Notes under the pieces: model-generated
The model's input: only the letters and a program-made list of their open reading frames with translations
Told to the model about the DNA's origin: nothing
Database searches by the model: none
Source of the DNA: Megalopta genalis
Lineage: Eukaryota > Arthropoda > Insecta > Hymenoptera > Halictidae
Direction of reading: 5' to 3'
NCBI RefSeq assembly: GCF_051020955.1
Contig: NC_135018.1
Span: 4,564,814 to 4,628,813, forward strand
Length of the DNA stretch: 64,000 nucleotides
Program-made: the position numbers and the translations under genes
In this document: positions 55,341 through 64,000 of the stretch, piece after piece
How positions within the stretch are numbered: position 1 is the stretch's first letter
Layout: each line of letters starts with the position of its first letter

Positions 55341-55748
55341 TCATTATCACATTATCTCCTTCACAGTTACGATTTGAACATTTTCGATTCTAATAATTTC
55401 TCAGAAGGAAAAGAAAATTGATATTTATTGTGTGCCTTCATTTACTTGAATGCTTAAATATTACTGCCAAGAGAATAGAATCTTTTTCCAACTTGAAGGA
55501 ACGGAGTAACATTTATAGGTTATTGTAGTGCTGTGTCTTTGATTTCTTTTCGGGCATAATTAACTTTATATTTATCGATTAGGATATATTAAATTTTTTT
55601 ATTCTTTTGTTCTGTTTACGTTTTTTTAAGTTAATTATACACGAAAACGAATCAAAGTCACAGCAATTGGTCACCTCAGAATAACCGGCTCCACTACCTT
55701 ACATTCATTTATCTCATCACGAGTCGGACTAGTCAAAGTGCGGCAAAA
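55341..55748. mobile_element. Decayed family A MITE, interrupted
   Basis: The interior from TTTCTCAGAAGGAAAAGAAA through TTATTGTGTGCCTTCATTT matches the 245-bp family A elements. The right part TCATCACGAGTCGGACTAG...GCGGCAA resumes after about 55703. The terminal CCCC motifs and TTAA are lost. About 175 bp of foreign sequence (55528-55702) separates the halves. Confidence 0.65.
55528..55702. repeat. Dispersed repeat (family R), copy 2, inserted in a family A MITE
   Basis: Imperfect inverted ends AGTGCTGTGTCTTTGATT and AATCAAAGTCACAGCA, followed by CAATTGGTCACC and AACCGGCTCCAC, are shared with 44035-44150. The exact boundaries are unclear. Confidence 0.5.
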
Positions 55749-57237
55749 TGTAAATATTTTCGAGGCTTAACTTTACGTTCTGAAAATATGTAAAGCATTT
55801 TCCATAACAAAATAACTTAAAGTACACATAACCTTGGCCTTTGCAGTCTACCTTCGAAATCTGCTTCAGAGTAGTTCATCTAATCGAAGAAGCTATACAA
55901 TGCTCGCGTCGACTGTAATCGACTAAGTATGCGAGACTCGTTCCTGTGTTCCAGTTTCTCACAAAAGATCCTTTCTAAATATTCGCGGACAAGAATCTCC
56001 GCTGACGGTTGCTCGGTGGGACAATTTTGACGGTATGTTGCCCGGAGTAACTTTGGTATTCTAGCTCTCAGCCAAGAACAAAAGGGAATAGAGTATTATA
56101 GGCTGGCAGAGTAGGCGGCCATCCGGTTTCATTGCGGTTCTGTCTGTCCTCTGACGTTTCCACGGCAACCTGGATTGCGTATCTCGGCCGGCGTGGTTGT
56201 TCTCATCGTTGTCTTTTCCGTCATTGTTGTGGTTGTCGTCGTCCTGCTTGTCGAATCGACGTTCAACCCCTGAATGTCTTCCCCCTTTCTTTCTCTCTCC
56301 CGCTTTCTATCTCTTTTTCTCTCGTTATATCTCTATCTTTCTCCATTTCTCTCACACCCTCTCTCTTTTCTCTCTTGCCTCTTCTGATATCATCCCCTCC
56401 GTTTGCCGGCGAACAGGGATACGGAGGACCCGTAATTGTAACTTCATTTGAGGCTAATTTCGGCCGAGGGGTATGATGAAACGCGGTAATAATTGTGTTA
56501 TCCAGACAAAGGACGGTTATGGATACGCGCCGCCGCCACTGCCACCGCCACCACCAGCACCGTCGCTCCCAACGCGGAGCATCATCACCGGATCCTCCGC
56601 CCAACCCCGAGGGTGCTCTCGGATAAGGTAGGAGGGGTCTATCTGCTCTCTCGCTCGCCCGTTCTGCAAATATGGCTGCTTTAACGAAACTTCACCGGCA
56701 CGGTGCACCATATTGTTTCCCTCCAACCGCGTGTGCACCTTTTAACCACCACTGAAACATCGACACACTTTATTCTCCCTTGCCTCGCGGTGTCCTTTCC
56801 TCGACAACTTCATCGCGATAATCCTTCTGAAATGCACTACACGCGGAGTATTCGATGTTCTTATACCTATGCCGATACCTTGATTGTTTACGCAAGTATT
56901 ATATAGTTTAGATAACGAATCAATAGCAGACTCACTTTTGACACTTTATTTATCGACAGTCGTTTATAGTCAAAAGAGCAACAGTTGAGAAATTTGGAAA
57001 AATTTGATCGAAGGAGACAACTTCATCCGTGATCCAACAAATTACTTGAATTAATACAATGTAACAAGTTCTTCGGAAATTATTATTTCTATGAAAATTA
57101 TGGAACTTCTTTTTCATACAAGTCTAGGTATTTAACACTTTGACTGCGAAAAGCATGTATATACGCTCAACGAATTTTGATCGGTACACAACGTTAACTC
57201 TGTTATTAACCCTTTATGCTCAATTTGTGGTATTTAA

Positions 57238-58028
57238 CCCCTTGACCTACAATGACGGGCATAGCCCGCGTACGATGATCGGGCCAGAAGTAAATATTAC
57301 GGGCATAGCCCGCGTACGGCGAAATATCTTTTAATTTCGGTAGAGTCTACAGGAAACCAAGTGTCGTCAATTTTTCGTGTTGTATGTGGATTTTCTCGTA
57401 TTTGATTTGCATACTGATTCGTTTCGGTCACAATATTGTTCCAAAATATATCATCAAATATTAGATTAAATGTATCAAATTCTCCTCTACTTCCTCCTAA
57501 TTGACATAAGGCTGCCTCTCTTATGCCAGGAGTCATCGTATAGTCCCAGATTTTTGGACTATTTCTTCTTTCTTTTCAAAGCCAGGACTCTGGTAGTTGA
57601 TCGTCATCGAATGTATCATCAATAATTATTCGCCTATACTTTCTTCGAAAATTACATATTTCGTCACTACTGTCACTTTCATTAGCAAAATTGATAGCAC
57701 AATTCTCACTATCTTCATCACAAAATCTTTTCCTAGAGAACATCTTGTGGGGTTGCTTTTCTAGAATTTATGAACGTAAATTTCGACGTGCGAATGCGAA
57801 CAAGAACAACTAGAAACTGATCACGATACGAAGAGATAATAGAAATACATCACGAGCCTTTTCTGTGCTATCTACAAACCGCGACCACTCTACCACGGGC
57901 GATGCTCGTCATGTTTACAATTGCCCGGATTGGCGTGTTACACAAGTCGTGCGAACGTCCCGAACGCTGCGCGAGCTTGTATACAATTTCGGCCCAACAT
58001 CTTCGAATCTAAATCGTAGGTTAAGGGG
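57238..58028 (-). mobile_element. 791-bp piggyBac-type element (family G)
   Basis: TTAA lies at 57234-57237 and 58029-58032. The ends are CCCCTTGACCTAC and GTAGGTTAAGGGG; they share CCCCTT with family A but not the interior. The minus strand encodes the first ~150 codons of a piggyBac transposase. Two ACGGGCATAGCCCGCGTACG palindromes lie next to the left (3') end. Confidence 0.88.
57297..57743 (-). pseudogene. piggyBac transposase N-terminal part with one in-frame stop
   Basis: From ATG at 57743: MFSRKRFCDEDSENCAINF, the acidic/serine segment, DDTFDDDQLPESWL, then TGA, then in the same frame NSPKIWDYTMTPGIREAALC and the DDE_Tnp_1_7 beginning FDTFNLIFDDIFWNNIVTET, NQYANQI. It ends GLCP-stop at 57297, before the first catalytic Asp. 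One nonsense codon plus the missing core make it non-functional. Confidence 0.85.
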
Positions 58029-61000
58029 TTAAGAAAAGTTTGATCTACCGTAACGTTTATATAATCTATAACATGAATATAATGTAAGTACAAGTAATAC
58101 AATCGGAATGTCATCGTATTACAAATATAATATAAAGTCATCAAAATCATGTAAAGAGTAGATACGTCTGCTACATTATCTCGTTTCAGTCGTTACGTAA
58201 ATGATTGAACTAAAATACCTGTGCTTTAAATATCAAGAAACATTTTCATGTATTCTTGTTCTCGACAAAGCTATTCTTACTTCCGCTATAGCTACAATCT
58301 AATTGCGAATTACATCCACGATCGCCGTGCGAATATCTCAAAACTCAGGATAACACCGAATCAATCGAAGCCGTGTCTAAACTAGTCACATCGAGACACG
58401 TCTACTCACACTGCTAGAAGAGCTATTTCTACCGGTACATCGTTACTCATAAACCGTCTCCACCGTGAAAAGAGAAAGGGGACGGAGAAGATGGTCCTCC
58501 TCATCCCTCGTAGGAGCGACGCAACGAATACCGATTCGTCAGACACCGTGTAGGAGAGGAAGACAGGGTTCCTCCCGCGGAGTCGATGGAATGGTAAATA
58601 AGGCAGTCGGTAGGCAGGCGTTATTTATGGGGATGTAATTTAATAACCGAAAGATGAACAGGGAGAGATAGCAGTGACGCCGAGCGGAAAGCCGAAAGTG
58701 GCATGAAAGTAGCAGCCATCCTATTGGCTGGGCCCCCTTCTGCCCCGTCTCTGCCGCGCTGGAGAACAGCCGGCCATATGGCTTCGCTGGTCTCGCGCTG
58801 CTCGGAGGTTCCGGGGGTGCGAAATGATATGGAAGTAATGGAGAGCGAACCAGACCCCGTTGCGCCTCTACGAGAGATTGACCCGCGCGATACCAGAAGA
58901 GGAAAGCGAGCGAACCGTCCGGGTTACTACTGTTCACCGGACAGAGCGATGACAGATTGATACAATTCCAGCGAGAGTCGCTGCGACAGATTTCCTGCCA
59001 ACTGTTGTTGCTTCGCCGATCATTACGTCGAATTAAATCGACGGGGTGGACGCGACGCGTAGAGTCCACCGATCTCGGATAATAGAGGCCCGTATAGGGC
59101 TAATAAGGATCCGCGCGAAGGCGATGGGAGAGTAATCAGAAATCCGTCTTTCGGGGCCGATCGCGGCAGGGCTCACGAGCGAAACGACGCGACGCAGGAA
59201 CTTGAGGGAGTCTTCCCTTAGTCTATCGACTTTGAAGCCGCAACAAGGGCCGAAGGCTAGGCACACGCGAGACCGTTACGTCGCGTCGGTGGCTGCGTCG
59301 AGGAAACGAGAAGAAGGAAGGAGGCTGTGAACCCGGCGTAAAGCCCTCGGGCGAACCTCGCTCCTTATCGATCTGCCCCTGAGACTTGTGCTCGACCAAG
59401 AAGGCAAGCACGACGAGGAGAAACCCGCCGGGAGGGAACGAGATCCACGGAGCAGAGAGTAGAGCGAACCCCGAGTTTGTGTACGTGTAAGATAGACCTC
59501 GACTGAGAGCCGGCTACTCGAGCGTGACTCCGCAGCCCAAGTCGAGCCTATCAATATTTCCTCCCGAAATCCGCCGCGGTACCATCGGCGATTCCTCTTT
59601 TCTTATTTTCCACTTCTTTGGCCTCGTTGGCCTCCATCTTAACGCTCCTGACGAATGGCTGGAATAGTTCCCATTCCCGTTCGGCTTTGCTAATTGACCA
59701 ATCTTCTACAGGGCAACCACGATTTGTACATTTCGGAAATCATCCCTTGGCGACGGTAGAGTGCAGATTTAGTGAAAATGGCCTGAATCGTATCCTCGAT
59801 CATTTTTTACTGCGCCAATGGCATATCAGTGTAATAACTAGACTGCAAACTCTATACATTTGTGATAAAAAAGTGAGAAGATGCATTTAAAACACTCGAG
59901 AGAACAAAAGATTTTAATAGAGGTTTCCTAAGGATCTATTATGATATTTTATGAGCCATTTAGAAACATTAATGGATAAGTTTTGAACTATACTGTCAAT
60001 TTGTTCCCACTATTATGATATGACATTGTTATATTTAGATGAATTCCAAATTTCTTTTCTACAATTGTTGAAATTGTACAGATGCCTTTGTGAATAATGA
60101 CTGGATATACCTATTGATTCTTAAAAATCGTACAATATGGCCATAAATACGGTCATGTTATTTTTAAAAGGCAGTGAAAACTATAGAATAATACGTACAC
60201 GCGTTCGAGAAGTAGACAATGTTCCTCCTGAGTAAGAACATAGTACATAATATGTAACAATATGTAACAGAATAAGTTCAATAATTACAGCTCGCACCTA
60301 TTTAAACAAAATTATACGTTGCTTAAAAGTACACGCAATCCTTTGGTTTTATTAAAATTGGTATCGTAGCAAAGGTTTGGACTCTGCATTCGAATAGCGA
60401 TCCTAAAAGGCGTTATAAGAAAATGCCTTAGCATAATTAGAAAAAACTTTAGTTAATATTTACTTGATTTAATGAAACGCATACAAAGATTTAATGTTAT
60501 TGGTCTTCGAATGGAAGTTATTCATTAATCCCCGAATGTCAAACTTCGATCATTTTGATCTAAAATTATAAATGCCCCATCCATAATAGATTCTAATTTT
60601 ATAGCAGCCTGTTCGAATAATTTTGTATTTGTATTGGGATTAATACGAAGATATTAACGTTGGCTTCAAATAAATAGATCCAAGAATATGTGAAAGAAAG
60701 TTTATGCGCAAGATAGAATTCGATCTAAGCATTAAAGAGAGGATTAATCAGAAGTCCATTTAGAATTATACAACTGGTTAATTTGTCAGTTCAATCAATA
60801 GGTACGTCCCAATAAAATTTCCTGCATATGACGAAACTAGTTATAAAGACTTTATTTAAATTAAGCTGTTTTCGCTGTTAAAATCACGCTGATTTTCAAC
60901 AGTTAGCGTTAGTTCGAAATACATAGCGATCTCCGCAGGGTTAAGTGTAGTTTCAGGTACAGATTGCCGAGCGAATGAACCGCGACATGAATTTGACGCG

Positions 61001-62064
61001 TTCGTGTCCATTAGAGAACGGGAAAAAGCGAATGGAAGGGTTGCCTGGCCGACGATGCCCGAAAGCAGAAATAAGCCCCGGCCAGTTAGCGTCCAATCTT
61101 ATCCCCGTTCTCCGGTTGTTTTTCCGCCATCCTCGATCCCGTCTCATCCTCAGGATATATAACTGTTATTTTTCGCGAAAGCCACTCCATTATTTCGCCC
61201 TCCTCGCCGGTCTTTTTTACCGGCACCGTTTCCTTTCTCCGCCGGCTTCTGTCTCTGGCTCGCGGACGGTCCCATTTCGGAGTGCCCCGGCGAAGCGAGA
61301 CAATACATTATATTATCCGTATCATTATTTCTCCGCACGAAAGCCAGCCCGAACCTAGAAAAACCGAGACACGCTCATAATGGGAGAAATCCCGGCGTGG
61401 CCGCTGATATTCCCGGTTCCTGCCGCCGCCGCCGCAAGAGAGAAATCTTGCCCGATATCTCGACGTCGTTTCGCGTCAACCAGCCCGTCTCTTATGGACC
61501 AGAGACTTCAAATTGTCTTATTTTCACTCGCTTCTTCGCGAAACCCTCTGCGTTTCACGATTCGCTCGCAACCCGCCGCACCGGGCAGTTACCAGTGAGA
61601 GCACGAAAAAAAGGATACGTCTCGAGCGATTATGAAGATTTTGAACGGTGATTTGTTCGAGGATCGTAACCGTGTTATCGATCGACCGGGTCTCGCGATC
61701 AATCGGCGTGAACAATCACTTAAGGGGTGAGAGCACGTTTCCCGTGGAGCGCATTTCAGGCGGCGGAGCATCAGCCTTCTCTTCTATCCATTGCTCGCCG
61801 ACCGGAAATACATTTACGTGCACACAGACGAGCCCAGAGAGGTTGCGGGCACGGTGTACGTGAGTGGGTGCAGCTAGGTTGGTTAGGTGAGCATGTAGAT
61901 AGCGAGGTGGGTAGGTAAGTATCCGCGGGGTAAGTTTTTCCAGGCGATCTGTTCTCCGGATTCAGATCAATACCCGCCATCTGGGCCTTCGGTCGGGGGA
62001 TACGGGCAAGGAGGAAAAGGAGAAGGTGGATGGAGAGAACGAGAGAAGACTGGCCTGGGGAAAG

Positions 62065-62074
62065 CGTGAGAGAA

Positions 62075-62106
<32 letters not shown>
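62065..62106. repeat. (GA)n microsatellite
   Basis: About 20 GA units, with one AAAG interruption. Confidence 0.9.
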
Positions 62107-63395
62107 TGTTCGAAGGTGGAGGAGTCACTCGAGCAACAAGCCACCGCCGCACCCTCTACTGCAATCCTAGACACATCGAAAACCTCGGCCAGAAAGCAAT
62201 TCCTGTAGCTACATACGCCCACGTTTCACGCTACCGTGGCTATGACGACACTGTTCGCGTCTTCGTCTATTCAGAACGCTCGAAATATGTGCTCGATGAA
62301 TGCTTAAGTGGCCCCTAGTTTACGTTATGGTTATAATGCAATTTTTGGGAAGTTTTCGAAAGAATGGTATCGGGTGTTGTGATTCCAAATTTGGCACGCC
62401 TGTGAAATAACATTCTCAGCTCAAATTATTCTAAGTAATAATGATGACTTTCTTCGAAGTTACAGTAGTTAGATGGTTTGAGGAAATGTTATTGATGGTG
62501 AACGTGATCGTTGAGGCTGAACCGGGAAACAAGAAAACGCACGAAAATCAGGTCGGTCCGTTTTACAACTACCACAATCACGACTCAAACGTACGGACAT
62601 GACGTGCGACAAATCTATAAACAAGGATCCTTCATTAATAAATTACAGCGTTAACAATACGGGTCCGTAAGACACGACTTCGCTGACAATTCCCCACTAC
62701 TGCGATTAAGACGATTTCGGACACATCTATAAACCAATCGGAACATTCGTTAACCGTCGTTCAACTTCGTACATGACCAATCACCGCAAAACTTTTACTT
62801 GAAAAAAAGCGCAGAAACATTTTACACTGCAGATGTTTCGTCAACGAAGAATTCTTCTGTTCTCATAACTCTATTCCAATGGCCATTATTAATGTAGAAG
62901 ATTATGAGTTGACACCTATCATTGTCACCTAATGATCGATGTATTCAAACAAAGATCCACAGGCAAACAATTATGAATTATTTCAGTTGTAAAACTGAAA
63001 GCTGATCACGCATGAACCTATGAACCTCTACAGACAAATCGGAAGAATCGCGGCTTCAATTAAGATGCAGCCAGGTGCCTTAAATCGTCGCGTGTAACAC
63101 TTCCGGTCGTCGTGCTTGGGCCAAACTAATTTGCGTGCGTTTCCATTAACGCCCGTGGCCGACGGAAATCACGTTAGTGGATTTCACTTGCAGGCCAATT
63201 CGATCCGCATTACGCTCGATTACATTATCAGGCCTGCGGCCTGTAGGGAGGCTGAGATGGAGCGTTTGGGGAGGACCGGCGAAGTAGGTGCGTACAAGGG
63301 AACGTCGGATAAAATGGGAGATAAGGTCTTAAGTAGCGACTGATTAAATCTCGGGACATATGTGTGTCGATCAATGGTTCTCTGCTCTCTCTGTC

Positions 63396-63399
<4 letters not shown>

Positions 63400-63437
<38 letters not shown>
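63400..63437. repeat. (CT)n microsatellite
   Basis: About 18 uninterrupted CT units. Confidence 0.92.
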
Positions 63438-63439
<2 letters not shown>

Positions 63440-64000
63440 CATCGGCTTCTCTCTGTCCCTCGTTCCTATCCTTTCGAATGCTCTTTCTCTCATCCCGTTG
63501 GCTTTTCTGTCGTTCGAAAGAGGGGTTGATCCACTCGTTCAGTTTGTGCGGTGCTGATACGCTGTAATGCCGTCTCATGGGATCGTGCTCCCTGTTTCGT
63601 AGAGCATCCCTTTACCGTGGATACTTGTGTTCTAGTCCTGTACTACCCCTCCCCCGCCGGCTCGATCTACCGGGCGACGTAAAAACACTTGAATTAATCG
63701 GCCCATTCCCGGAGGAACCTGCGAAAGGTCAATAGGATCGGGGTGTCGAGAGCCGGGTGTGCACTTATCTAGATGCAAACGCAGGGGTGCCGTCGCGTCT
63801 CGCGCCCCTCGGAGCCGGTGTTAGATAACTAATCGGTCCCATTGGCAATTGGTTGCAGCATATGCCGCGAGCACTTAATTTCTTCGGCGGTCCTCGACGA
63901 TAGATCTCGCTGCTCGATTTCGCCGATCAGTGAAACGCGAACAGGCAATGATTGATCGGAATGACTACTTCCAGCATGACGAAGTTGGCTAGTCGAGCTC

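Larger units (their letters stand above)
44623..64000 (-). other. Probable sv upstream intron (>19 kb), no host exon recognised
   Basis: The exon at 44622 needs an upstream paired-box exon. None of the expected paired-domain sequence (GGVNQLGG or DVVRQRIVELA type) is found up to 64000, so the intron probably runs past the window. CpG-rich blocks (47.2-47.5, 49.4-49.9, 52.1-52.6, 56.1-56.7, 58.4-59.6, 61.0-62.2, 63.1-63.9 kb) may be regulatory. The rest is AT-rich with the mobile elements and microsatellites listed. An intron-nested gene too short to recognise cannot be excluded. Confidence 0.5.

Noticed and set aside
57128..57236. TTAACACTTTGACTGC and TTAACCCTTTATGC beside family G
   Set aside because: They look like ends of further TTAA elements, but no matching opposite ends were found.
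58539..59069. 176-codon minus-strand frame
   Set aside because: GC-rich region; overlapping frames on the other strand; composition (Ser/Pro/Arg/Leu) and lack of motifs suggest chance.
1..64000. CRISPR arrays, operons, bacterial terminators, viral genes
   Set aside because: Split genes and insect gene families show a eukaryotic nuclear sequence. No regularly spaced repeat array or viral gene was seen.

Overview
This is a 64-kb piece of an insect nuclear genome, most likely from a hymenopteran (bee, wasp or ant). All recognisable genes are split by canonical GT-AG introns. Base composition swings between AT-rich and CpG/GC-rich blocks. Dinucleotide microsatellites are common, and short TTAA-flanked (piggyBac-type) elements are unusually dense. 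Hymenoptera is an inference from the overall look of the sequence, not from a diagnostic marker.

Layout: (1) 1-4914, minus strand: the N-terminal ~619 codons of a TRPA-family ankyrin/ion-channel gene in seven exons. The C-terminus runs off the left edge. (2) 4915-7045: the divergent intergenic interval. (3) 7046-23971, plus strand: a complete cysteine-rich LIM protein of the CRIP1 type, 78 aa in three coding exons with a 15.7-kb first intron. (4) 23972-30442: intergenic sequence and probable 3' UTR, AT-rich in places and rich in simple repeats. (5) 30443-44622, minus strand: the last seven coding exons (~435 codons) of shaven, the Pax2/5/8 transcription factor. They run from the end of the paired domain, through the octapeptide, to the conserved C-terminal transactivation region. 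The paired-box exons are not in the window, so 44623-64000 is read as a >19-kb upstream intron.

The accessory layer is transposons. I can delimit twelve elements with TTAA duplications and inverted ends, plus one decayed relative. They include three unrelated remnants of piggyBac transposase (an N-terminal acidic piece, a C-terminal zinc-finger half, and a fused N+C deletion product present in two inverted near-identical copies). They also include 208-254 bp MITEs. A separate TA-flanked, Tc1/mariner-like MITE family has three copies. At 18.35-18.90 kb three families are nested one inside another, giving a relative order of insertion.

The three host genes show no operon-like relationship: a sensory cation channel, a small zinc-binding LIM protein and a developmental transcription factor lie next to each other. 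The most interesting signals are the TTAA-element ecosystem, with repeated subterminal palindromes at the transposase 3' ends in two families, the nested insertion, a long fold-back around microsatellites at 24.8-25.0 kb, a 25-residue polyglycine tract in shaven, and an unassigned open frame with splice-like edges inside the TRPA gene.
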